In this document: piece after piece, positions 11,736 to 21,350 of the stretch | How the letters are laid out: every line of letters starts with the position of its first letter | Numbering within the stretch: position 1 is the stretch's first letter | Program-made: the position numbers and the translations under genes | NCBI GenBank assembly: GCA_009599575.1 | Contig: VWND01000008.1 | Span: 1,488,001-1,552,000 of the forward strand | Length of the DNA: 64,000 nt | Origin: Blumeriella jaapii | Lineage: Eukaryota > Ascomycota > Leotiomycetes > Helotiales > Drepanopezizaceae | Direction: 5' to 3' | The notes under the pieces: model-generated | Seen by the model: the letters and a program-made list of their open reading frames with translations, nothing else | What the model was told of the DNA's origin: nothing | Database searches by the model: none

Positions 11736-12741
11736 TTAAAGCGATCGGAACGTTAAAATATGCTACGAAACAGCAGTTTCCAAAGTTTCGGATAATCAAA
11801 ACAGCGAAATAAAAGCCGGAATATATTTTAAAAGTTTGCTAAATAAAATTATATAATATATTAGCGAAAAAAGCTATAAACGCTTTTTAGGTTTTGACCA
11901 ATCGGAAATAATACTTATATATAGCTATTTTTTTTTTTATAAAATCTAATAATAATTTGTTTTTTCCGTTATACGATTTTATATAATTAACGAATTCGCA
12001 ATTTAATTCGGATAGATTTTAAAGCATACTTTCGGTCGAAAGGCTAAAAAAGTCGGCTTTTAAAAATATTCGTTGTTTTTATTTTTTTATATTTCAGTCG
12101 AATTTTATAATCGCGCTAAAAGCTTTGGGATTTGTTTTAAAATTTGCGTAGCCCAAATAAGCTTTAGCACGCGTTTTAATAGTTTTCGCAGTTTTTCGTC
12201 GGAATATAAATTAGTTATTAAAATCAATTTCGAATACGTCGTAATCCGAATTTTTAATAGCAGCGAATCGATTAACGAAGCCGATAATATCGATTTTTTT
12301 TGTAATTAAATCGCAGTACGCCGCGTAATAACATACGTAGAAATAGCAGAACTTGCTGTTTTTTTTAGCGTTGATATTATTCGTAAAAACGAAATTAAAA
12401 AATCGAAGTTTTTTAACGAAAAAAAGCTCGAATAAAAACGGATTATCGTTTTTAAAAGTTTTTTTTATTTGTTTCGGCGTATTATATTTGCAATTTTTCG
12501 AAAAAGGCTTGGTTTAGTTTTCGTTCGAAACCAAAAGGAAAAAGCTGACGGATTTATTTGATTTTTATATAAAAGTATCGAAATAAAACTTTTAAATCGT
12601 AACGTCGTCGAAAGCGAAAATTTTAAATAAAATAAAATAATTTTATATTTTTTATATAATTTTTTTCGCGATAATTTCGATATTTTTTTTAAGCTTTTTC
12701 GGTCGAATCGTATAATAATCGAAATTTTAAATATTTATATT
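11736..12741. other. Unassigned RIP-degraded sequence between A1 and B4
   Basis: About 1.0 kb matches no other part of the window that I can find. It is AT-rich with CpG-restricted cytosines, so it was RIPed or sat next to RIPed DNA. The minus strand carries a fairly open stretch (about 12270-12500) reading KKLRFFNFVFTNNIN, CYFYVCYYAAYCD and IIGFVNRFAAIKNSDYDVF. The plus strand has a 78-codon ORF (12073-12309). Neither resembles a family I know. It could be a relic of an older transposon, or the original target sequence into which A1 and B4 landed. It is the only candidate here for pre-transposon DNA. Confidence 0.5.
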
Positions 12742-13155
12742 TGTAAGGATTGAAAGGCAGGGAAACACTAGTTCAGACAATAAAGCTCAGATAAGATTGG
12801 GTTGATAGTCAGACTGATTTCTACCTTTTATATTTCTAATAAAAGGCGTGTATAAATACAAAAGGAAAGATGGAGCCTTCGAAAAAAGTATTTCCTAAAA
12901 AACCAAACGAGCTTTATTTAATATGCTTTTCCAGCCTTTATCCCGACCTTTTTTTAATCCTTTTTAATATAATTTTAATAACTGGTTTTTTAGCAATTAT
13001 TTCTATAAAATGTTTTATTTAAATATTATTTTTAACTTTTATAATACTATCCGGCCTCCACGGTTTATCCGCAGAAAATATTATTCGAAGGTTAATAAAA
13101 AGCAAAGAATTTTAACGAATCATCTGATTTATATACGTAATATTAGTTTCTGATA
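12742..13155 (-). repeat. B4 3' LTR
   Basis: Reverse complement of the B LTR, beginning TGTAAGGATTGAAAGG and ending TTTCTGATA. It is strongly RIPed in its inner half. The 5 bp outside are atatt (12737-12741), a candidate target duplicate whose mate would lie outside the window. Confidence 0.92.
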
Positions 13156-13239
13156 TTATCTTTTTTTTAAACCTTTGATTTCTAAAAGCGATTGATTTTT
13201 TTATACGTATGCTTTCGTATATAACGTGCGTTACGCTTT

Positions 13240-13488
13240 TGTCACAGTCGGGAAGTCAGAACCAGGGAACAGAAGTGTATTTATTCGTAAAACTGAATCT
13301 TAGGGAATTATAAGAATATAAGGGATTCTTCTGATTATATCCCGAGGGTCGGCAGGTCGGGCCTGCCTCGGGATTTAGTTGATTTTGGCCAAAGCTGCAT
13401 GCTGATGTTTACTTTTAGCTTTAATACTTTTTAGCATGCTTTTTTATCGGTTAGCCGGTGCCTATCGGTCAGCCGGTGTTTTCTGACA
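13240..13488 (-). repeat. F 3' LTR (left) with GC-rich hairpin
   Basis: 249 bp, TGTCACAGTCGGGAAG to TTTTCTGACA. It contains an imperfect inverted repeat at 13339-13374, with outer arms ATCCCGA/TCGGGAT and inner arms GGCAGG/CCTGCC. It also contains a degenerate 18-bp direct duplication around TCGGTYAGCCGGTG. Both features also occur in the right LTR. Confidence 0.94.
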
Positions 13489-13569
13489 TTTTCCTTTTTT
13501 TTCGATAAGGCCCTTTTTTGTTAGTAATTGGGAAGGATAAAATTAGGACCAACAGGTTCGGATTAACAG

Positions 13570-13906
13570 GTTTTTTTAAAACGTCGGTCTAATAAGATTA
13601 GAAAGATGAAAAGTGTTAATTAACGGTAAAGTTTTTTTAAAACGTCGGTTTTGTAAAATTGGAAAAGTAAAAGATGTTAATTAACGGTAAGGTTTTTTTA
13701 AAACGTCGGTTTTGTAAAATTGAAAAAATGAAAAGTATTAATTAACGATAAGATTTTTTTAAAACGTCGGTTTTGTAAGATTGGAAAGGTAAAAGGTGTT
13801 AATTAACGCTAAAGTTTTTTTTAAAACGTCGGTTTTATAAAATTGAAAAGGTAAAAAGTGTTAATTAACGGTAAGATTTTGTAAAATTGTTTGAAAAGTC
13901 GGTTTT
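13570..13906. repeat. 61-bp tandem array inside F, next to its 3' LTR
   Basis: Five full units and a partial sixth, with starts at 13570, 13631, 13692, 13752 and 13814 (spacing 60-62). Each contains TTTTTTTAAAACGTCGGT and ends with GTTAATTAACGGTAA or a variant. Units differ mainly by transitions, so the array existed before most of the RIP. Position in the element: between the integrase gene and the 3' LTR, as for the array in G. The region 13907-14155 is remaining F 3' sequence with no gene visible. Confidence 0.9.
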
Positions 13907-14155
13907 GTATAATAATATATCAGAATAAAATACAAATAATATTAACTATTAGCGCTAAGTTTAAAAAGGTTGTTTTTGAAAAATTAAGCTATTAGCTTTA
14001 GTACGTGTTTCAAATCTTTTGCTTTTTGTTAAAAATCGTAATTTGAAAACCAGCTTTTTTATCGGACCAGAAAATATAATTTTTTCCATCGTTTTTTAAA
14101 CGTAAAATTAAGAATTTGATTTACCTTCCATTTTTTTTGTTTTCCGCGTCGTTTT

Positions 14156-14568
14156 TGTCAGGAACCAACATTACGTGTATAAGTCAGGTGATCCGCCAAA
14201 ACCCTTTGCCTTTTACCAACCCTCGAATAATACTCTCTGCGGATAGGCCGTAGGGGCCGGATAGTATTATAAAGGCTGGAAATAATATTTAAATAAAACA
14301 TTTTATGGAAATAATTGCTAAAAAACCAGTTATTAGGATTATATTAAAAAAGATTAAAAAAAGGTCGGAATAAAGGCTGGAAAGCATATTAAATAAAATT
14401 CGCCTGGTTTCCTGGGAAATACTTTTTTCGAGGGCTTTATCCCTTCTTTTGTACTTATATATGTTTTTTATTAAAAATGTAAAAAGTAAAAATCAGTTTG
14501 ATTATTAATCTAATTTTATTTAAGCTTTATTATTTAAACTAATATTTTTCTGCTTTTTAATTCTTATA
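14156..14568 (+). repeat. B2 5' LTR
   Basis: 413 bp, TGTCAGGAACC to TTCTTATA (the final TTACA is RIPed to TTATA). Compared with the B1 LTR its outer half keeps more G/C than its inner half. Confidence 0.93.
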
Positions 14569-14869
14569 TTTTTATTTTTTTATTTATCGGAACGGCAATT
14601 CGATATTATTAAAACAATCTTTTATTATATTATTATATTTATATCGTTATTATCGATATTATAGCTTTTCGCATTCGCAACGAACAAGCATTTCCAGTTA
14701 TTTAAAAAGACTCAGCGTTTTCGGCTGCTTAAAAAAACTTCGTATTATCGTTTTTTTAACGTTATTAGCCTTATTAAAAGTCGAAAATACTTTATTATTA
14801 AAGCGCGACGACTTTTCAATTTTTTTTATCGAAAAAATCATTAAAAAAAGCGATGTTTAAAACGATTCG

Positions 14870-16190
14870 GAAGGATTTTCCACCGAAACTTTGATTTATT
14901 TGGCTGATAAACGAACCCGCGCCGAATAAAAAAAAAACGATAAACGTAAAAAAATAAAAAAAATACGAATTAAAATAAAGCAGAAAAAAATTAAAAAAAG
15001 AGTTTATAAAACAATTAAAAAACTTGAAAAAACCAAAAAACGCCGAAACGAATTCCGAAAAAAAATTAAACAATTTTAATAAAAACTTAACGCTTTCGAA
15101 AATATCGAAAAAAAGATTTTTATATTTTTTAATACCGTCCCAATTGAGAAAAGACAGAAAATAACCCAAGCCGGCGATTATTATAAAGTATTTTCGGAGC
15201 ATTATAATAATAATACTTATTAAAAACGACCTAGTATTTCTTTTAAGTATATTATACCTTTTGTAAAAAACATAGCGAATTCGAGCCGAAAGATATTAAA
15301 AATAAAAGACTTTTTAATATATCGAAGAAAAAATACTAAAAAAGCTTAATCTTTTATTCGGCGTGCAAAGCGAAGTTTTCGCTAGGATAAAAAAATAATA
15401 TTTTGTATTAATTAAAAAAAAATTAACGCTTGTATTCTAGCTTTCGACGATAAAATAAAAAAAAAGTAAATCGGATACGAACGACGTTTTACGAACGTTC
15501 GAATTATATAAAACGATTTTAAAAAATAAATATTAAACTTTTTAATAAATGCGAAAAATCGAAAAATCGCGGCTTCGAATTTATACGATAAAACGAAGCA
15601 AAAAAAGCATAAATCAATTAACGATTTCGTTGCTTATTTAAATAATCTCGAATAGCAATTGCAAATAACAAACGATGCGATTAAAAAGAAAATGCTTTTC
15701 GCAAAATTCCGATTTATTTTTCGAAAAAAAATTATTAAACGAAGCAATATTATAATTACAAACTCGTATAAAAAATTAATATTAATCGTTCGTCGTATCG
15801 AAAATGCTAATAAAATTATCAGCGACGAAACGAAAAATAATAAACGACGAAACAAGCGTAAAAAAAAAAAAAAAGAAAAAACTTATATTTACGATTAAAG
15901 CTTAAAAGCTAAAATAAATATATATCGTTTTCGATTCGAAAATACGTTATAAAAAAAAAAACGAAAGCGAAAAAACGACAATTTTAACAAAATCTTTTAA
16001 AATTCTAAAATTTTTAACGATTTTTTTTATTTTTCGAAATGCAATCGCTGCCAAAAAACAAAGCATTATATAGCCAATTATTTAAAAGTCGAATATTATA
16101 AATGCAACAGAAAAAAACATATAATTTTAAACTGCTTCGAAGCTAACAAATCTAAAAATTCGAGAAAAGCTTTCGTTCGATTTTAATTTC
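14870..16190 (+). pseudogene. B2 gag remnant
   Basis: Counterpart of B1 gag. It has a charged helical N-terminal part (14870-15150), a capsid-like segment with QITNDAIKKKMLFAK (15659-15898), and two decayed CCHC knuckles at about 16035-16135. All parts carry stops or Cys-to-Tyr changes. Hydrophobic minus-strand ORFs in this interval (14816-15202, 15634-15855) are antisense shadows of the lysine-rich gag. Confidence 0.75.
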
Positions 16191-19100
16191 GTCGTTGCTA
16201 ATAAAATCGAGCGAAAAAAAAAAGCAAAAAATAATAATTTCAGTCGAAATTAAAAAAGCTAAAAGCGAAACTCGTACGAAATAAGCTTTTATCGATTGCG
16301 GCGCGGAGAAAAACTGCGTAATTTAAAAATTATTAATTAAATATAAATAAAAATCAATTTAAAAACGTATTAATTTATTTACGATTAAAAAAAAAAATTA
16401 ATTATTTACGGCACGCATACGCAATTTATTCGCGCTATTAATAATTATAAAATAATTGAAAAAATATAAAGCGATTTCGTAGCTTGCGATATAAATATCC
16501 CAAAGGTTTTATTTATTTTAAAATTCTTTTGATTGCGAAATATCGATTTCGCTATAAGCTTTCGAGCTAAATCGTAGCGATATCCAGTCGAACGCTTACA
16601 ATTTAATTTCGTTATAATTAAACGTTTTAAAAAAGAATTCAAAAAAAAGCAAGCGTTTTGTATTATTTTAAAAAAAGCTATTAAAAAACAGTATTAATTA
16701 CTTTTTAAATACGACGACTACGCCGACGTATTCGACGATACCGCCGCGGTTATTCTAGCTTTCCATTATTTTATAAAGCATCGAATAAATTTCGCGGAAA
16801 AGAAAAACCTTTTTTAAAAATTAATTTACTTTTTAATCGGAATCTGAACTTACCGAATTACGCGAATATTTCGATTCGAATTTAAAAAAAAGCTGAATAA
16901 AAAGATTTATTAGTTTTGCCGGCGCATCGGTAATATTTATACCGAAAAAAAACGGAAGTTTACGATTATGCGTCGATTATAAAAATCTAAACGCAATTAC
17001 GGTTAAGAATCGAACTTTTTTATTTTTTATAAGCGAAATTTTAAATCGTTTAAAAAAAACTAAAATATTTATTAAATTAAATTTTATTTGGGCGTATTAC
17101 CGCTTTCGAATAAAAAAAAGAAATAAATAAAAAACTGCGTTTCGTATTCGTTACGGACATTTCGAATATTGCGTATTACTTTTCGGCTTTTCGAACGCAT
17201 CAGCAACCTTTTAAGCGTATATTAATTAAGCTTTAATCGGTTTAATAAATATTACGTATATAATTTACTTCGACGATATTTTAATATTTTTCGAAAACTT
17301 CGACGATTATATAAACGCGGTAAAAAAAGTTTTCGAAAGATTTTGTATTAATAAATTTTACGAAAATCTGAAAAAATATGCTTTCGATACAAATACGATT
17401 AAGTTCCTAAGTTTCGTCGTTATTTTTACAAAAATTAAAATGGACCCAAAAAAAGTAAATAATATTCGAAAATAGCTTTTTTTTACTACGTAGCGAAATA
17501 TTTAAATGTTTTTAAATTTTACCAACTTTTATAAACGTTTTGTTAAAAACTACGCTAAGCTTTGCCGATTTATTACAGATTTTTTAAAAAAGATGCAATA
17601 AGAAAAAATGTCGGGCCCTTTTCGTTTTTTATCCGAAGCGAAGGTCGTTTTTTTACTTTTAAAAAAAAAGTTTTGCTAAGCACCGATTCAACGTTATTTC
17701 GATTTTCGATTAAAAATCCAAATCGAAATAAACGCTTCGAAATTCGCTATAAACGGAATATTATTTTAATTGTTCGGAAAAAATGCGAGGGTACGTTAGC
17801 ATTTTATCGCGTATTATTCGAAAAAGCTTTTTTTTATAAAACAAAAATACGAAATTCACGACGCTAAGCTAATAGTTATAATTTACGTTTTTAAATAATA
17901 AAACTAATATTTACGTAGCGCTTCCGACGTTATTATTATACGTATAAATTATTATAATTTAAAATACCTTTTTACGAAAAAACGTTTAAACGAACGCTAA
18001 ACGAAATAAGCCGACGAGCTAGCTGAATACGATTTTGCAATCGAATATAAAACAAAAGTTTTTAATTCGGCGGATAGTTTTTTCCGCCGGCCAGATTTAA
18101 AAAAAGATTTAAAAAAAAATAACGAGCAGTTATTTACGTTGCATCGTAAACTAAAACTAGTTTATTTAAAAAATTTTAAAATATTTTCCGTAATAAAAAC
18201 ACGCTTAAAATCGGAATATAAATTATTTCGCGCCGATAAGTATTCGAAGCTTTTATTAACGGAATCAAAAAGTAAAAAGCAAGCGGAAAAAAGCCAAATA
18301 AAAAGCTTTTTCGCCGGATTGTTTTTTGCTAATATTATTAATTGCAAATAATATATATTACGAAGCGTAGCCGCTGTATTATTATAATCCGAAACGGTTA
18401 ATAACAAATTAGCAAAACCGATTTATAAAATTATTTTTAAATTACAAAAATCTAATTTTTTTGTATTATAAAAAACGTACGAATCGGCTTCGCAAAACAA
18501 TCGAGCCGGATCCGAAAAACATTAGCGTATAAGTTAAAATAAATTATTACGTTACAAAAAACGTGCGTATATTTCGAATAAAAGCGTTATTAAAAACGAA
18601 ATATTAAAAATTAATTACGACGATCCGACCGCCGGCTATTAAAGCTTTCGGCGAACGTTAAAACTGGTCGAAAAAAAGTATTTTTGGCTTGGTTTACGAA
18701 GCGACGTAAAACGTTACGTTAATACGTATGGAAAATGCTAAAAAGGCAAGCTTAGAAAGCACCGATTTTATGGCGAATTAGTCTTTTTTTCGATTTTTAC
18801 GAAACTTTGGAAAAAAATAATTATAAATTTTATTACGGATTTACTTTTTAATAAAAAACGAAATCGTATTTACGATTCGATATTCGTTATAATAAACCGA
18901 TATACGAAATTATCGAAATATATACCGATACAAAAAACGATTTTAGTTTTAAATTTGGCTAAGATATTTATACAATACGTTTACAAAGATTTTGATTATT
19001 TAAAAAAAATTATTACAAATAAAAGATTAGTTTTTATTAATAAATTTTGGTTTTTAATAATATTTTATTTATAAATACGACGTCGATTAAGCACCGCTTT

Positions 19101-19713
19101 TCATTTTTAAACAAATGGCCAAACGGAACGTTAAAATTAAGTTTTAAAATTTTATTTTCGTATATACTGCGATTATCGACAAAACGATTAAGCTACGAAG
19201 CTTGTTTTAGCCGAGTTTACGTATAATAATTCGATATACGCTTCTAAGGGTTTTACTTTTTTTCGCATGCTATACGGTTTTTATTTAAAACTTGGCAGCA
19301 ACGTCGAAAGCGACGTCGTAAATAAAAAAGTATCGTCAGCGGAAAAACAAATTAAAATATTGCAAAAAAAAAAAAAAGTATTTAATAAAAAGCTAAAAAA
19401 AACCAACGCGAATTACAAAAGGTTTTACGACGCTAAATATAAAAAAACTAGATTTCAAATAAACGATAAAATATTATTATCGATTAAAAACCTTCGATAG
19501 CTGCGATTTTTTCGAAAGCTTTCAAATAAATATCTAAGGCTTTTCAAGATTAAGCGAATTATATACGAGTACGGCCAAGCTTATTAATTCGAGCTTTTTT
19601 TTTAATATCGTATTTACGATACTTTCTACGTTTTTTTATTAAAATTTTAATAAGGTCGGAACGATACCGAGCCGAAAAATAATATAATAAAATTCTAAAA
19701 ACCCGAAAAATAC

Positions 19714-19939
19714 TGTGACGACGTGGCCCGTTCGGCTCGGCCCTTCGGCTTCCCGGCCTTGGCCCCTTGGCCCCTTGGCCCCTTGGCCCCTTCGGCCCTT
19801 CGGCCCTTCGGCCTTCCGGCCCTTGCCGAACCTTAAACCCATATGTATATAGCTTCTTCCAGCAGAACCTCTTCCAGGTTCTGCACCTTGATATTCTAAG
19901 CCCTTCGCCTACCTGTTCTCCAGCATACGTGTCGTCACA
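19714..19939 (+). repeat. E 5' LTR with TATA box, hairpin and GGCCCCTT minisatellite
   Basis: Order within the LTR: terminal TGTGACGACGTGG; a run of GGCCCCTT and TTCGGCCC units (about 19755-19830); a TATA-like element (TGTATATAG, 19844-19852); a perfect 9-bp hairpin GCAGAACCT-cttcc-AGGTTCTGC (19862-19884); then ACCTTGATAT (19885-19894). The last is complementary to ATATCAAGGT (19942-19951) just behind the LTR. This suggests transcription starts at about 19885, some 35 bp after the TATA element, with a self-primed start of reverse transcription. The role of these parts is inference. Confidence 0.9.
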
Positions 19940-19941
19940 TT

Positions 19942-19951
19942 ATATCAAGGT
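19942..19951 (+). promoter_or_regulatory. Candidate self-complementary primer-binding site of E
   Basis: ATATCAAGGT begins three bases after the LTR end, where a primer-binding site is expected. There is no TGG match to a tRNA 3' end. The reverse complement ACCTTGATAT is at 19885-19894 in the LTR, at the predicted transcript start. The same layout is established for Tf1 and related fungal elements, where the transcript's own 5' end primes reverse transcription. Confidence 0.5.
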
Positions 19952-20371
19952 CAAACACCCCCTTTTCAGCCTCGAAGCTACACCTTCATCTTTCAGACTA
20001 CTTCGGCGTCTGTAACCTTTCTACTGCGACGCCGCCACACCGCTTTTTTCGCTGTAGCCAGCTTTTGCAGCAAACGTTACACCACCTTTGAAGCTCTTAT
20101 CGATCAAAACTCCTTCGAGCCTATCAAAATTCAGTCAATTTTCCTCGCCCGAGCACGCTGCGGTGAAGACTCCGCGAGAAGGCCGACGATTTTTCCGGCA
20201 ATTTACCCCCCTCTGCACCACTTCCGCTGAACACCGAGATACTGTTCACAAACCGGCAAATTCGGACCTTTTTATTAAGCGTTCCGACCGAATCAGCTAC
20301 TCGACCGATTTCTTCGAATACGCGCCTTCCTTTTCAGTATTTCGACGTTTTCTTTCGATATAGCTGTTCTG

Positions 20372-20746
20372 ATGGAGCCTGCCGTTATTCGACTAGCCTT
20401 TTGGCTGCAAAACCTCATAAACGCGAAACACCAGTATACGCGCAGCCTCGATACGTGTACGCGGAATTTGGTTAAAGCTATTACTAGTCGACATAAGGCT
20501 CCTGCCACTCCTCTCACTTCTGTTTCTACCTTGGCCGACTATCAAGCCAGATTAACTCGACTTTCGGTATTAATATACGACAAATTGGCTGCAAAGCCCT
20601 CTCCTCCACCACCAGCGCCAGCGCCGGCGCCGGAACGCGATTATACCCCCTTTTTGCAGGAAATTATCGACGTATCGCGTAACGTGGAAGGCCTGATATT
20701 GAACCAAGCCGAACAAATGGATTTTGTTGTCGATAGGGTTAGTTAA
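20372..20746 (+). CDS. Element E 124-aa protein of unknown function
   Basis: Intact ORF from ATG at 20372 to TAA at 20744-20746. It has an alpha-helical N-terminal half (AFWLQNLINAKHQ; ARLTRLSVLIYDKL at about residues 70-83), a Pro/Ala linker (PSPPPPAPAPAPERD, about residues 87-101), and a second helical part (FLQEIIDVSRNVEGLILNQA) to the end. There is no Cys/His knuckle, protease or polymerase motif, signal peptide or membrane segment. Compact helices plus a Pro-rich linker fit a minimal gag-like structural protein, but I do not recognise a family. Alternatively it is a captured host fragment. It is the only gene-like ORF in the window free of RIP stops. An overlapping upstream ORF (20088-20363) is more likely leader. 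Confidence 0.55.
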   Translation: MEPAVIRLAFWLQNLINAKHQYTRSLDTCTRNLVKAITSRHKAPATPLTSVSTLADYQARLTRLSVLIYDKLAAKPSPPPPAPAPAPERDYTPFLQEIIDVSRNVEGLILNQAEQMDFVVDRVS

Positions 20747-20894
20747 AGGAGTGAAAATGGCGACTTATATGCAAGATGGCTTGCAAGAGGACGTATGCGA
20801 GGGCTGTATTACAATTGGGTTGATTTCTACGTTCGAGGGCGAACGTTCACTACGTTATGCTATAACTCCGTTCTTTTTTCGGACGGGGGGGTAG

Positions 20895-21120
20895 TGTGAC
20901 GACGTGGCCCGTTCGGCTCGGCCCTTCGGCTTCCCGGCCTTGGCCCCTTGGCCCCTTGGCCCCTTGGCCCCTTCGGCCCTTCGGCCCTTCGGCCTTCCGG
21001 CCCTTGCCGAACCTTAAACCCATATGTATATAGCTTCTTCCAGCAGAACCTCTTCCAGGTTCTGCACCTTGATATTCTAAGCCCTTCGCCTACCTGTTCT
21101 CCAGCATACGTGTCGTCACA
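20895..21120 (+). repeat. E 3' LTR
   Basis: 226 bp. I find no difference from the 5' LTR on reading both through, including the number of GGCCCCTT and TTCGGCCC units and the hairpin (21043-21065). It is preceded by the G-rich polypurine tract and followed by the target duplicate aatac. Confidence 0.95.
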
Positions 21121-21350
21121 AATACGAAGTTAAATTAATACAAATTTATAAAAATATAAAAAAGGGCCGATATTATTTAATGCGATAAAAAAGTTATTTA
21201 TTAAGCGAAAACTTGTAAAGGCTAGAAAACCATTTTACGAACGCAAAAAAAATTATAAAAAAATATTTAAAAAATACGACAGATAATAGCAACGGAGCAA
21301 TAACGAATGCGCGCCGTAAAAAAAAAAAAAAAAAAAACAAAAACATTTAG

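Larger units (their letters stand above)
19714..21120 (+). mobile_element. Element E: short non-autonomous LTR retrotransposon, not RIPed
   Basis: 1407 bp with two 226-bp LTRs (19714-19939 and 20895-21120) that I read as identical. Ends are TGTGACGAC and GTCGTCACA, and the element is flanked by aatac on both sides (19709-19713, 21121-21125). The polypurine tract CGGACGGGGGGGTAG abuts the right LTR and gives plus orientation. The internal 955 bp carry one clean 124-codon ORF and no protease, RT or integrase. Base composition is near normal, with no excess of TpA or CAA-derived stops, in sharp contrast to everything around it. It fits the TRIM/SMART class of miniature LTR elements. Mobilisation must come from another element. 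The ends resemble those of family D. Confidence 0.95.
16200..21350 (+). pseudogene. B2 pol remnant, interrupted by E
   Basis: Same domain order as B1 pol. The protease has an F-I-D-C-G-A remnant near 16290. RT keeps YFDDILIF near 17265 but has many TAA codons. RNase H and tether follow to about 18110, with a long open stretch at 17562-17867 that belongs to the RT/RNase H connection in a shifted reading. The integrase zinc domain is near 18640-18760, the core follows, and the GPY/F region is near 19450-19600. At 19713 the frame is cut by E and resumes at 21121 with E-V-K-L-I-Q-type chromodomain sequence to about 21240. Trp and Cys codons are largely lost. Non-functional. Confidence 0.85.

Noticed and set aside
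12073..12309. 78-codon plus ORF as a host gene
   Set aside because: No start context, intron signal or known motif, and it sits in RIPed sequence. It is kept only as part of the unassigned interval.
13570..13906. Possible CRISPR array (regular repeats)
   Set aside because: The units are direct tandem repeats without unique spacers, inside a eukaryotic retrotransposon.
14816..15202. Hydrophobic minus-strand ORFs that look like membrane proteins (also 5087-5314, 15634-15855, 22031-22384, 50779-51261)
   Set aside because: They lie antisense to Lys-rich gag or other A-rich coding sequence of identified elements. Phe/Leu/Ile richness follows from T-rich codons.
19639..20015. ORFs overlapping the E LTR (minus 19639-19842, plus 19767-20015), Gly/Arg- or Pro-rich
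   Set aside because: They cross the LTR border, are made of the GGCCCCTT repeats and recur in the other LTR only as far as the LTR goes. They are composition artefacts.
19714..21120. GC island as a horizontally acquired or host gene
   Set aside because: Identical terminal repeats, a polypurine tract and an exact 5-bp duplicate show it is an LTR element.
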